Assembly (NCBI GenBank): GCA_945925985.1
Contig: CAMELV010000008.1
Coordinates: forward strand, 1 to 64,000
Source of the DNA: Comamonas sp. lk
GTDB taxonomy: Bacteria > Pseudomonadota > Gammaproteobacteria > Burkholderiales > Burkholderiaceae_C
Direction: 5' to 3'
Length of the DNA stretch: 64,000 nt
Below are positions 16,602 through 25,501 of the stretch, in pieces (the first letter of the stretch is position 1; each line of letters starts with the position of its first letter). A program made the position numbers and the translations under genes. Under the pieces are notes generated by a model. It searched no databases and had not been told where the DNA came from. It worked only from the letters and a program-made list of their open reading frames with translations.

Positions 16602-19600
16602 TCAGCTGACCGCGGAGACCTTGTTGGCACTGGCCAGCAGGGCCTGCGCCTCGGCCCGGCGGCCCTGGCTTTGCCACAGAGCGGCCAGGTTTTGCGCGGC
16701 ACGTGCCTCGAACGCGGCCATACCCAATTCCTGTGCGACCGAGATTGCGAGTAAAAACCAGTGCTGAGCCTTGTCCTGATTGCTTAGTTTGCTATCATTT
16801 TTATTGTGGAGCAATAGCTCGCCCTGGACCCGGCAGAGCTCGGGTTCAAAGTAACGCTCGCCGTGTCGGGTGACGATGGCGTAGGCCTCCTGCAGCAACT
16901 GCAGCCCCTCTTCAGGCTCGCCCGCCAGCGCCCGCGCTTCGGCCTGCAGGGCCAGGTAAAAGGCGCAAGTGACCACCGCACCGGTGCTGGTCCAAAGCGC
17001 ATAGCCGGCCGCCATCTCCGCGCTGCCGGCCTGGGCGTTGCCCAGATGCGCCACCGCCCAGCCATGCATGATCTTGGCGTGCGCCAGCCAGACCGAAAAG
17101 CCTCCGGTCTCGCAGACATGGATGGCGCGCTGGGCCAGTTCCAGGGTCTCCAGGTACTCGCGCCTGTAACAGTGCAGCATGGCCTTGAGTCCGTAAGCTT
17201 CGCCCTGGCTGAAGGGGTGCTTCAGGCGTACCGCCAGGGCCTGTGCCTGGTTGGCACGGACCAGCGCGTCGTCGCCCAGGCCACGGGTCCACTGCGCCAG
17301 AGCCGAATAGCTCAGGCACATGATGGCGGGGTCTTGCATCTGGCCATGCCGCTGCTCAAGCCGGGCGTAGGCCGCCAAGCAGCTGTCCATCCGGTCGACG
17401 GCAGCCGGGAGCGCCCCTTGGTGAAACAGCAGGTTGGCCACCGCCCAGTCGGCCTGCAATCGGCGCATCGGATCGGCTGATTTTTGCACCAGTTCGGCCG
17501 CGTCGGCCGCTACGGCATGGGCCCGCTCAAACTCGCCGCGCATGAACAAATAGCCTTCCAGGCCAAACTGAACCCGCAACAAGGCCCGTTGATCGCCGCA
17601 CTGGCGGCTCAGGGCTTCGGCTCGCCGATAGGCTTCGCCCACCTGGTCGGCGCCGTAACCCTGCAGGGCAATGCTCTGCCCGGCTTGCAGCAGCAGCAGG
17701 CGCAGCTCAATTCGGTCGCGCGCCAGCCCGACCGGCAGCGCCGCCAATTGCGCCAGGGCGGCGTCCAGGTGGTGGCTGGCCTCGACCTGCGCCGAGCGCG
17801 AAATCGCCAGCCGCGCGGCGTTTTCCCAGTACTGAACCGCCGCCTCCGGCATTGCCGCGGCTGTGCAGTGCCGCGCCAGCACCTCAGGCTGGCTCGCCGC
17901 CAAGCCGGGAAAGTGTTCGCTGATCACGCGAGCCACGGTGCGGTGGCAGCGTCGGCGGTCGCGTTCCCACAGCGACTCATAGGCGGCGTCTTGCATTAGT
18001 GCATGCCGGAAGTGGTAACGCACGTCCCGGCCCACCGTGGTTTGCGCCAATATGCTGGCACGCACCAGCGTTTCCAGGTGAAACAACACCCCGTCCACCC
18101 GCACCGGGGTGTTGGCGTCGGCAAAGACGGCCTCCACCATGGCTTGTGAAAAACTGCGCCCGATGACGCTGCCAAATTGGGCCACGGCCTTGGCGGCGTT
18201 CAGGCGGTCCAGGCGGGCCATCAGCAAATCCTGCACTTTGCCCGGGATAGCGATGGGGCTTGCTGCCAGCCCGGTCTCTTTGCCAGGCGCCGCCTGCGTC
18301 TGGCGAGCCACCAGCGCCCGTGCGGTTTCTTCAATGAACAGGGGCACGCCATCGGTCTTGGTGACCAGCAGATTCAGCGTTGGCCCACTCAACAAAGTTG
18401 CGCCGCACATGCTCAGCAGCATGGCCTCGGTGTCTTCGCTGCTCAGACCGGACACGTCAAGCCGTTCGGGCAGGTCCCGGGCGCCGACGCCCGTGCTGAC
18501 GGGCGGGCTGCCAGCGCCGCTGCGCTCGCTGCGTATCAGTAGCAGCGGCCACTGGCCGCAGGTGTCCAGCAGGCGTTGCAGCAGCTCACGGGTGGATGGG
18601 TCGAGCCAGTTATGGTCCTCGATGATCAGGCACAGCGGACCTTGCGCTACCAGGTCTTCGAGCCACAGCAGCAGAGCATCGATCACCTGGCGCCTGATTT
18701 TTTCTGGCGCCTGAGCCTCGGCGGTGGCGGTGGGGTGCTGGCTGAGCAGTAACTCGAGCCCCACGACGATGTGCTGCCGACCAGGCCAAGCGCGCAGCCC
18801 GAGCTCCAGGCGGTTGCGTATGGCATCGGCCTGATCGGCTTCGCTCAAACGGAACCAGCGGCTTAGCAAGTCGATCACCGGCCGGAACGCGCTGTCTGCC
18901 GCGTCGGGGCTGCAGGACAGGGCGCTCACACCATGGCCCATGGCCGTCAGGCGCGCCCTGAATTCCCGCAGCAACCGGGTTTTGCCGATGCCGGCTTCAC
19001 CCGCGATCAGCAGCGAGGTGAACTGGCCCTGAACGGCTTGCGCCCAGGCGGCCTCCAGCAGCCCGAGTTCCCGCTGGCGGCCCACCCAGGGGGTATCGTC
19101 CGCCTTGCGGTTCAAGTGTCCGTCGTGCTGCGTTTCACCCAACAGCCTGTAGGTCACTGTTGACTGGGCAAACCCCTTAGGTGCCTGGTGTGAATTGATC
19201 GCGGTGAATTGAAAGCGGTCTTGCACGATCGACCAGGTCGATTCACTGACCATCGCCGTGCCTGGCGCAGCCAGACCCTGCAGCCGGGCCGCCAGGTGGA
19301 TCGGTTCGCCCAGTGGCACGCCGGCTTTGACCACCACCGGTCCCGTTACCACGCCGATGCGCAGTTCAAGTTGCAACAGTGCCACCGCATCGACCATGGC
19401 CAGTGCAGCCTTGAGTGCCATTGCGGGGGCGTCTTCATGGGCCAGCGGCAGCCCAAAAAAGCACATCACGCCGTCATTGCCTTGCGGCGTGTTCGGCTGC
19501 CCGCTCCAGCGCCGCACCATATCGGCACAGGTGGCATGGAAACGGTCAAGCGCCTCGCTGTAGCGTTCTGCGCCCAGCGCCCTCAGCAGGCTGGTGGACT

Positions 19601-20696
19601 CGACCAGGTCATAGCACAGCACTGTGATCTGGCGCAAATGGTCGTCCGGGTGCGGGCCGGCTTCATCCGGCGACAGCAGGGTCGTGGCGTCGCCGTAGCA
19701 GACCAGCTCTGGGCCGAGGATTGGCGCAGTTTGGCTGACGAGCGCGGTGTCTTCGGCAGCGCGGCGCAGCGCCACCAGCGCCTCGCCCAGTCGTTTGCCG
19801 GCGGCCAGCGCAGCGTAAAAATCAGCCATCGGCCCCGACGACGCTTGCGCTGAGCCAGGCCCCCACCTCAACAGGGTGTCGATCCCGGCGGCGCTGGCGA
19901 CCTGCGCCAGCGCGGGGTGCCAGGCCAAGCCGTCAGAGCCCTGAGAGCTGCCGCTGGCCCACTCCAGGATCAGCAGCCGTGGTGGCTCGGTCAGTTCGAC
20001 GATCTCGCTGATGCTCACAGGCACCGCCCCCGAGGCAGACCTAGACTGGGCACCCTGCGGGCTGGCCAGTAGGCGGGGCAAACTGCCCAGGCAATGAACA
20101 ATGTCACTGTGGCCGATATGGCGCAGCAGTGCGTCTCGGCTTTCCTCCGTCACAGCCATGGCGCGTGCCGAGAGGCCTTCGATCGGATCGAGACGTTTCC
20201 CCAGCGCCTGCACGTAGGCCTGGTCGAGCGCCGGGTCGGCGGCGTCGTACAGGATCAGGACTTTGAGATGACGGCTGTAACCCACCGGGCGAATCCGGCC
20301 TCGGGCCTGCGGCCCCTCTCGCAGCAATTGCCGGTAAAGCGCAAATTTTTGGCCCAGGTAGTGCTGGCCATCAAAAGCCCACTCCCAGGGCACACCCAAC
20401 AGCGCCTCGTTGATCTGCAGCTGCATGGCAGCGCCACCGGCTTGAACCAGCAGGCGACGGATAGAGACCGGAATCAGTTGCTGAAAAACTTCCCGGCCGA
20501 GTCGTTCACGGGCGAGGCTTTGCTCATGCCCCTGCCAAGCGCTCGAGCCGCTGGCGCTCAGTTGGTTGAGCAGGCTGGCTTGAACCACTTGCTGGGCAAT
20601 TTGCCCCAAGGCATGTCCGTCAGACAGGCTCGCGCTCAGCAGGTCATCACGCCAGCGCAGCAGCAAATTCAAAGGGCGAGCATCACTTAAGGCCAT
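16602..20696 (-). CDS. Pseudo-CHAT / class III nucleotide cyclase / STAND ATPase / TPR signalling protein
   Basis: 1364 aa, first gene of the operon. Residues about 99-345 resemble a CHAT caspase-like domain (GVPWEWAFDGQHYLGQ), but the catalytic His and Cys positions read Ser205 (IVHCLGSL) and Ala247 (LILEWASGS), so it should be proteolytically dead. Residues about 355-520 are a class III adenylate/guanylate cyclase domain keeping both metal Asp (363 in YDLVEST, 408 in NDGVMCFFG). The usual Asn of the transition-state pair is His467 (GEPIHLAARLQ), with Arg471 kept. Residues about 535-900 are an AAA/STAND ATPase with Walker A GEAGIGKT (566-573) and Walker B LIIEDHNW (690-697). The C-terminal about 450 residues are helical TPR-like repeats. 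It looks like a sensor and switch controlling the two downstream enzymes. Confidence 0.82.
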   Translation of the reverse strand: MALSDARPLNLLLRWRDDLLSASLSDGHALGQIAQQVVQASLLNQLSASGSSAWQGHEQSLARERLGREVFQQLIPVSIRRLLVQAGGAAMQLQINEALLGVPWEWAFDGQHYLGQKFALYRQLLREGPQARGRIRPVGYSRHLKVLILYDAADPALDQAYVQALGKRLDPIEGLSARAMAVTEESRDALLRHIGHSDIVHCLGSLPRLLASPQGAQSRSASGAVPVSISEIVELTEPPRLLILEWASGSSQGSDGLAWHPALAQVASAAGIDTLLRWGPGSAQASSGPMADFYAALAAGKRLGEALVALRRAAEDTALVSQTAPILGPELVCYGDATTLLSPDEAGPHPDDHLRQITVLCYDLVESTSLLRALGAERYSEALDRFHATCADMVRRWSGQPNTPQGNDGVMCFFGLPLAHEDAPAMALKAALAMVDAVALLQLELRIGVVTGPVVVKAGVPLGEPIHLAARLQGLAAPGTAMVSESTWSIVQDRFQFTAINSHQAPKGFAQSTVTYRLLGETQHDGHLNRKADDTPWVGRQRELGLLEAAWAQAVQGQFTSLLIAGEAGIGKTRLLREFRARLTAMGHGVSALSCSPDAADSAFRPVIDLLSRWFRLSEADQADAIRNRLELGLRAWPGRQHIVVGLELLLSQHPTATAEAQAPEKIRRQVIDALLLWLEDLVAQGPLCLIIEDHNWLDPSTRELLQRLLDTCGQWPLLLIRSERSGAGSPPVSTGVGARDLPERLDVSGLSSEDTEAMLLSMCGATLLSGPTLNLLVTKTDGVPLFIEETARALVARQTQAAPGKETGLAASPIAIPGKVQDLLMARLDRLNAAKAVAQFGSVIGRSFSQAMVEAVFADANTPVRVDGVLFHLETLVRASILAQTTVGRDVRYHFRHALMQDAAYESLWERDRRRCHRTVARVISEHFPGLAASQPEVLARHCTAAAMPEAAVQYWENAARLAISRSAQVEASHHLDAALAQLAALPVGLARDRIELRLLLLQAGQSIALQGYGADQVGEAYRRAEALSRQCGDQRALLRVQFGLEGYLFMRGEFERAHAVAADAAELVQKSADPMRRLQADWAVANLLFHQGALPAAVDRMDSCLAAYARLEQRHGQMQDPAIMCLSYSALAQWTRGLGDDALVRANQAQALAVRLKHPFSQGEAYGLKAMLHCYRREYLETLELAQRAIHVCETGGFSVWLAHAKIMHGWAVAHLGNAQAGSAEMAAGYALWTSTGAVVTCAFYLALQAEARALAGEPEEGLQLLQEAYAIVTRHGERYFEPELCRVQGELLLHNKNDSKLSNQDKAQHWFLLAISVAQELGMAAFEARAAQNLAALWQSQGRRAEAQALLASANKVSAVS
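16763..16800 (-). repeat. Intragenic 45-bp-class repeat, copy 1 (in STAND protein gene)
   Basis: On the minus strand it reads AAAATGATAGC, an 18-nt spacer ending GGAC, then AAGGCTCAGC. It shares the layout (GATAGC-N18-AAGGGCTGGAG) with copies at 24178, 28745, 29887, 30424 and 45196. Confidence 0.6.
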
Positions 20697-20825
20697 GTTT
20701 ATGCGCCAGCCCTCCCTGGAGAGCCAGCAGTTTTATGACCTCAATTTACTCCAATTCTGTCGACGGTGCTGGTCAATTTTGCAATTCGTCGACCAGCGCC
20801 TGGGCGCGGGCGCTGGGCCAGTCGT

Positions 20826-21605
20826 CTAGGCGTGTTTGAAGTTGGCCTTGCGCTTGGCCACAAATGCGTCCATGCCTTCTTTTTGGTCGGCGGTGGCAAA
20901 CAAGGCGTGAAACAGCCGCCGCTCAAACATTACGCCGTCGCTCAGGCTCCCCTCAAAGGCCCGGTTGACCGACTCTTTGGCGGCCATCGTGGCCATTTGG
21001 GAGTAGTCGCAAATCTGCAGGGCTGCGCTCAGTGCCTCGTCCATCAGCTTGTCCAGCGCCACCACACGGCTCACCAAACCAGCACGCTCGGCCTCGGCCG
21101 CGTCCATCATGCGCCCGGTCAGCGCCATGTCCATCGCCTTGGCCTTGCCCACCGCTCGGGGCAGGCGCTGGGTGCCGCCGGCGCCGGGAATGATGCCGAG
21201 CTTGATCTCCGGTTGGCCAAAGCGGGCGTTGTCGGCGGCGATGATGAAGTCACACATCATCGCAAGCTCGCAGCCGCCGCCTAAGGCAAAGCCGCTAACG
21301 GCAGCGATCACCGGCTTGCGGATGCTGCGAATCTGCTCCCAGTTGCGGGTGATGTAGTCGCCCCGGTAGACCTCGGCAAAGCTGTAGCTGGCCATGGCGC
21401 CAATGTCGGCGCCTGCGGCAAACGCTTTCTCACTGCCGGTGATGACCATGCAGCCAATCGCCGGGTCAGCGTCAAAGGCCTTGAGCGCCTGGCCCAGTTC
21501 GTCCATCAGCGCGTCGTTCAGGGCGTTGAGCTGCTTCGGGCGGTTCAGAGTGATGATGCCGACCTTGTCGGCCTCGGTGCGGATGGTGATTAGTTCGTAG
21601 CTCAT
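20826..21605 (-). CDS. Enoyl-CoA hydratase (short-chain type)
   Basis: 259 aa from the ATG at 21605 ([15 protein letters not shown]); the frame is open upstream but the family begins here. Both catalytic Glu motifs are present ([12 protein letters not shown] and [16 protein letters not shown]). The closing [13 protein letters not shown] is typical of beta-oxidation and phenylacetate-type hydratases. The next gene in the same direction begins 129 bp after the stop, so it may or may not be cotranscribed with the unusual three-gene operon. I treat it as separate housekeeping. Confidence 0.92.
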   Translation of the reverse strand: MSYELITIRTEADKVGIITLNRPKQLNALNDALMDELGQALKAFDADPAIGCMVITGSEKAFAAGADIGAMASYSFAEVYRGDYITRNWEQIRSIRKPVIAAVSGFALGGGCELAMMCDFIIAADNARFGQPEIKLGIIPGAGGTQRLPRAVGKAKAMDMALTGRMMDAAEAERAGLVSRVVALDKLMDEALSAALQICDYSQMATMAAKESVNRAFEGSLSDGVMFERRLFHALFATADQKEGMDAFVAKRKANFKHA

Positions 21606-21711
21606 GGTGGTTCCCCAGGGTGGCGGTGCGGAGACTATAACCACCGCTGCGGCCCAGGCCGTCGGCCGTTTCGTGATACTCCCAATCCCTAGTTTTTATG
21701 CTTCGATGCGC

Positions 21712-21954
21712 TTGCCAAGGCGTGCGGGCCCGGGCGATGGCGCTTCACTGGCGCGGTCGGTGCGGTGCACCGACTCCCCTGCGATGCTCGGTCGGGCGGC
21801 CCGCGTCGCGGAACTCACTGCGCTCACTGCGTTCGCTACGTTCAGACAGCCGCGACGAGTCAGTTGACGATTCGCGCTGCGCGCTAGTCCGCCCGCCCTG
21901 CGCTTCTCGGCGCCCCAGAGGCGCGCCACCGCCCGGGCCCGCACGCCTTGGCAA
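21712..21954. repeat. Large imperfect palindrome (243 bp) with 32-bp arms
   Basis: Bases 21712-21743 and 21923-21954 are inverted copies of each other with one mismatch in 32. The core TGCGGGCCCGGGCG is also itself rich in self-complementarity. Inside lie nested shorter inverted pairs, such as CGTCGCGG against CCGCGACG around 21802 and 21850, and GGGCGG against CCGCCC. The segment sits between the convergent edge of the enoyl-CoA hydratase promoter region and the SAH riboswitch. The sequence CTCACTGCGCTCACTGCG near the centre is repetitive. No gene is supported in it. It could be a structured mobile repeat or a strong transcription barrier. Confidence 0.7.
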
Positions 21955-22134
21955 TCGGGTGCGATGGATGCTCGGCACGATCCAAAAAAATAGCCTCGCG
22001 CCGGCTGAGAGCAGCGTACGAACCGCCCAGGGTAGGCACCTTGCAAGCCCGAACGAGAACCGGCGGCAGATCAAAGACAGTTCAAAGGCAGGTCATAAAC
22101 ACGGTTTTCACAGTTGTGTAGAATGCCTACCATT

Positions 22135-22222
22135 CCGAGGAGCGTTGCAGTTCACACCAGGTGAATGAGGCTCGGAGTGCGCCACCGGGCTCTGGCCTGG
22201 TCGCCGTACCAACTGCGCTCAC
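22135..22222 (+). promoter_or_regulatory. S-adenosylhomocysteine (SAH) riboswitch
   Basis: The conserved elements occur in order. CCGAGGAGCGTTGCA (22135-22149) has its CCGAG pairing with CTCGG at 22171-22175, and the distal TGCGCTCAC (22214-22222) can pair back to GAGCG-GCA in the pseudoknot layout of the SAH riboswitch family. It lies 80 bp ahead of ahcY, which is the usual target. Binding of SAH should switch on ahcY expression, probably by exposing the ribosome site. Between the large palindrome and this element there is no gene. Confidence 0.88.
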
Positions 22223-22301
22223 CCACTGGTCTGTGTGGTGAGCCTCCCAACAAGTCGCGTCACAGCCGGTGGTTTATTCAAAATATCTTTTGGAGTGAGC
22301 C

Positions 22302-23750
22302 ATGAACGCTGTGTTGAAACCTATCAAAAACCAAGACTACGCTATTGCCGACCTGTCGTTGGCCGAGTGGGGTCGTAAAGAAATCCGCATCGCCGAGACC
22401 GAAATGCCCGGCCTGATGGCCATCCGCGCTGAGTTTGCCAAGGCGCAGCCCCTCAAAGGCGCGCGCATCACCGGCAGCCTGCACATGACGATCCAGACCG
22501 CGGTGCTGGTCGAGACCCTGCAGGCGCTCGGCGCCCAAGTGCGCTGGGCCTCGTGCAACATCTTCTCCACACAAGACCACGCCGCAGCCGCGCTGGTGGC
22601 AGCCGGTACGCCGGTGTTTGCCTACAAGGGTGAAAACCTGACCGACTACTGGGACTACACCCACAGCATCTTTGAATTCGGCAACAAGGGCAGCAAGTCC
22701 GAAGGCCCCAACATGATTCTGGACGACGGCGGCGACGCCACGCTGCTGATGCACCTGGGTGCCAAGGCCGAGACCGACATCAAGGTGCTGGCCAAGCCCG
22801 GTAGCGAAGAAGAGATTTGCCTGTTCGACAGCATCAAGGCCAAGCTCAAAGTCGATCCAACCTGGTACAGCCGCCGCCTGAAACAAATCATTGGCGTGAC
22901 CGAGGAAACCACCACCGGCGTGCTGCGCCTGAACGAGATGTCGGCCAAGGGCACACTGGCCTTCCGCGCCATCAACGTGAATGACTCGGTGACCAAGAGC
23001 AAGTTTGACAACCTGTACGGCTGCCGCGAGTCCTTGGTGGACGCCATCAAGCGTGCCACAGACGTGATGATCGCTGGCAAGGTGGCCGTGGTGGCCGGTT
23101 ACGGCGACGTGGGCAAGGGCTCGGCCCAGGCGCTGCGTGCGCTCTCCGCTCAGGTTTGGGTCACCGAGATTGACCCTATCAACGCGCTGCAGGCCGCCAT
23201 GGAGGGCTACAAAGTCGTCACCATGGACTACGCCGCCGACAAGGCCGATATTTTTGTGTCGGCCACCGGCAACAAGAGCGTCATCACCTACAAGCACATG
23301 GCGGCCATGAAAGACCAGGCCATCGTCTGCAACATTGGCCACTTCGACAACGAAATCGATGTCACTTCGCTCGACAAGTGCAAGTGGGAAGAGATCAAGC
23401 CGCAAGTCGACCACGTGATTTTCCCGGCCAAGGGCAAGACCCCGTCCAAGCGCATCATCCTGCTGGCCAAGGGCCGTTTGGTGAATCTGGGCTGCGGTAC
23501 GGGTCACCCCAGCTTCGTCATGAGCTCCAGCTTTGCCAACCAGACCATCGCCCAGATTGAGCTCTTCACCAAGCCCAAGGACTACAAGTCTGGCCAGGTC
23601 TATGTGCTGCCCAAGCACCTCGACGAGAAAGTGGCGCGTCTGCACCTGATGAAGGTCGGCGCCATGCTGACCGAGCTCAGCGAAGAGCAGGCCGCGTACA
23701 TCGGCGTCAGCAAGGCCGGCCCCTACAAGGCCGATACCTACCGCTACTGA
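22302..23750 (+). CDS. ahcY: Adenosylhomocysteinase
   Basis: 482 aa. It splits S-adenosylhomocysteine into adenosine and homocysteine, keeping cellular methylation running. Visible hallmarks are [11 protein letters not shown], the NAD-binding [15 protein letters not shown] at about 264-278, and the closing KADTYRY. The length is right for the long bacterial form with a roughly 40-residue insertion. A GGAGTG ribosome site lies just before the ATG. An SAH riboswitch precedes it. The TGA overlaps the ATG of the methyltransferase gene by one base, and metF follows, so this is a methyl-cycle operon. Confidence 0.98.
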   Translation: MNAVLKPIKNQDYAIADLSLAEWGRKEIRIAETEMPGLMAIRAEFAKAQPLKGARITGSLHMTIQTAVLVETLQALGAQVRWASCNIFSTQDHAAAALVAAGTPVFAYKGENLTDYWDYTHSIFEFGNKGSKSEGPNMILDDGGDATLLMHLGAKAETDIKVLAKPGSEEEICLFDSIKAKLKVDPTWYSRRLKQIIGVTEETTTGVLRLNEMSAKGTLAFRAINVNDSVTKSKFDNLYGCRESLVDAIKRATDVMIAGKVAVVAGYGDVGKGSAQALRALSAQVWVTEIDPINALQAAMEGYKVVTMDYAADKADIFVSATGNKSVITYKHMAAMKDQAIVCNIGHFDNEIDVTSLDKCKWEEIKPQVDHVIFPAKGKTPSKRIILLAKGRLVNLGCGTGHPSFVMSSSFANQTIAQIELFTKPKDYKSGQVYVLPKHLDEKVARLHLMKVGAMLTELSEEQAAYIGVSKAGPYKADTYRY

Positions 23751-24586
23751 TGCGCGCCGACCAGCTGCTGGTGCTGCGTCAGCACGCCAGCAGCCGCTCG
23801 CAAGCCCAACGCCTGATTGAGGGGGGTCTGCGCTGGCGTGTCGGCGAGGTCTGGAGGACCGTCACCAAAAATGGTGACGAGATTCCAGTCGACGCCGAGC
23901 TCCAACTGCAGGACCTGTCCGAAGCGCGCTATGTGTCGCGTGGCGGCCTCAAACTGGAGGCCGCCTTGCTACGGCTCAAGCTCTCGGTGGCCGGTGGGAC
24001 TTGCCTTGATGTCGGGCAGTCCACCGGCGGTTTTACCGATTGCCTGCTGCAGCAGGGCGCAGCCCGGGTGGTGGGGGTGGATGTGGGCAGTGCCCAGCTT
24101 CACCCCAGCTTGCGTGCCGATCCGCGTGTGCTGTGCCTGGAAAAGTGCAATGCACGTGCCCTTGATGCTTCTGATTTGATAGCTGCAGATCAAGACGCGA
24201 CAAGGGCTGGAGGCCAATTTGATGCTGATCCGGATGCAGTGGCCCAAGCGCCTTTTGAGCCGGCGTTTGACCTGATCGTGGGCGATTTGTCCTTCATCTC
24301 GCAAACACTGGTGCTGCCGGCCCTGGTGCCGCTGCTCAAACCGGGGGCCGGACTGCTGATGCTGGTCAAGCCCCAGTTTGAGTTGCAGCCGGGCCAGGTG
24401 GGCAAGGGCGGCATTGTGCGGGATGCGGGTCTGTACCTGCTGGTGGAGCAGCGGTTGCGCGATTGTTGCGCCGCGCTCGGTCTTCAGGTGTCTGCGTGGT
24501 TCGACTCGCCCATTGATGGCGGCGACGGCAACCACGAGTTCTTCATGTATGCCCACCGCGTGGGCGACCCGATACCCGGGAGTTAG
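23750..24586 (+). CDS. tlyA: TlyA-family rRNA 2'-O-methyltransferase/hemolysin-like protein
   Basis: 278 aa. An N-terminal S4 RNA-binding domain ([23 protein letters not shown]) is followed by an FtsJ-like Rossmann methyltransferase with motif I CLDVGQSTGGFTDCLL and the catalytic D-x-S-F (VGDLSFIS), K (LVKPQFEL) and E (DGNHEFFM). SAM-dependent, probably 2'-O-methylation of rRNA, which produces the SAH handled by AhcY upstream. A 30-40 residue insertion at about 140-170 coincides with a copy of the 45-bp-class repeat and is absent from typical TlyA proteins. Confidence 0.88.
   Translation: MRADQLLVLRQHASSRSQAQRLIEGGLRWRVGEVWRTVTKNGDEIPVDAELQLQDLSEARYVSRGGLKLEAALLRLKLSVAGGTCLDVGQSTGGFTDCLLQQGAARVVGVDVGSAQLHPSLRADPRVLCLEKCNARALDASDLIAADQDATRAGGQFDADPDAVAQAPFEPAFDLIVGDLSFISQTLVLPALVPLLKPGAGLLMLVKPQFELQPGQVGKGGIVRDAGLYLLVEQRLRDCCAALGLQVSAWFDSPIDGGDGNHEFFMYAHRVGDPIPGS
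24178..24215 (+). repeat. Intragenic 45-bp-class repeat, copy 2 (in tlyA)
   Basis: GATAGC at 24178-24183, 18-nt spacer, then AAGGGCTGGAGGCC at 24202-24215. It translates in frame within the methyltransferase and lies in a region that is an insertion relative to typical family members. It is the reference copy for the layout shared by the other five. Confidence 0.65.
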
Positions 24587-24592
24587 TTCACC

Positions 24593-25501
24593 ATGAACGT
24601 CATGTCCAAAACACCCCTGAGTCTGGAGTTTTTTCCAGCCAAGACGCAGGAAGGTGAAGCGAAGCTGCGCCTGGCGCGCCAGCAACTCTACGCTCTGAAG
24701 CCCAAATTTTGCTCGGTCACCTATGGCGCGGGCGGCTCGACCCAGGCCGGCACGTTCCAGAGCGTGCGCGACATTCTGGCCGAGGGGGTCAGTGCGGCCG
24801 CGCATTTTTCCTGCATCGGCGCCACCCGCGACTCGGTCCGCCAGCAGCTGCTGGCCCTGCGCGCCATGGGTGTCCAGCGGCTGGTGGCCCTGCGCGGCGA
24901 TCTACCGGCTGACCACGGCGGTAGTGACGAGTTCCAGTACGCGAGCGACCTGGTGGCCTTCATCCGGGCTGAAACCGGCGCGCACTTCCACATCGAAGTG
25001 GCGGCTTACCCTGAGATACACCCGCAGGCGGCAACGCCCAGTGCCGACCTGCAGGCCCTGGCCGCCAAGGCCGCGGCGGGGGCCAATTCGGCCATCACTC
25101 AGTATTTTTACAACCCGGACGCCTACTTTCGCCTGGTGGACGATGCGCAGGCGCTGGGGCTCACGCTGCCGATCGTGCCAGGCGTTCTGCCGATCATCAA
25201 CTCGGCGCAGCTGATTCGATTCAGTGACGCGTGCGGTGCCGAGATTCCACGCTGGCTGCGGCTGCGGCTGCATGCTTTTGCAGATGATGCTGCGTCGATC
25301 AAGGCGTTTGGCCTTGATGTGGTGACTGATTTGTGCCAGCGCCTGCTTGCCGGTGGTGCGCCCGGCCTGCACTTTTACACCATGAACCAAAGCGGGCCGA
25401 CTCTGGAGATCTGCCGCCGGCTCGGCCTGTTACCGAGCGGGTCAGCGGCCGTAGGCATCCTCGAAGCGGACGATATCGTCCTCGCCGAGGTAGGTGCCTG
25501 A
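24593..25501 (+). CDS. metF: Methylenetetrahydrofolate reductase
   Basis: 302 aa, FAD- and NAD(P)H-dependent reduction of methylene-THF to methyl-THF for methionine synthesis. Family motifs are LSLEFFPAKT, CSVTYGAGGST (FAD), SCIGATRDSV, LVALRGDLP and HFYTMNQS. It follows ahcY-tlyA by 6 bp. The last 20 codons overlap the convergent manC-type gene by 60 bp. The final stretch (SGSAAVGILEADDIVLAEVGA) lies beyond the usual family end near YTMNQ-RRLGL, which suggests loss of an original stop codon. Alternative starts are ATG 24593 and ATG 24602. Confidence 0.95.
   Translation: MNVMSKTPLSLEFFPAKTQEGEAKLRLARQQLYALKPKFCSVTYGAGGSTQAGTFQSVRDILAEGVSAAAHFSCIGATRDSVRQQLLALRAMGVQRLVALRGDLPADHGGSDEFQYASDLVAFIRAETGAHFHIEVAAYPEIHPQAATPSADLQALAAKAAAGANSAITQYFYNPDAYFRLVDDAQALGLTLPIVPGVLPIINSAQLIRFSDACGAEIPRWLRLRLHAFADDAASIKAFGLDVVTDLCQRLLAGGAPGLHFYTMNQSGPTLEICRRLGLLPSGSAAVGILEADDIVLAEVGA

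Noticed and set aside
16602..20696. Pycsar (cyclase-effector) immune system
   Set aside because: Known Pycsar cyclases are short stand-alone proteins; here the cyclase is fused to CHAT-like and STAND modules, and the effector is different. Only the analogy is kept.
22278..23645. 455-codon minus-strand open frame opposite ahcY
   Set aside because: Same explanation; ahcY is certain and the antisense translation is low-information with many His, Gln and Val runs.
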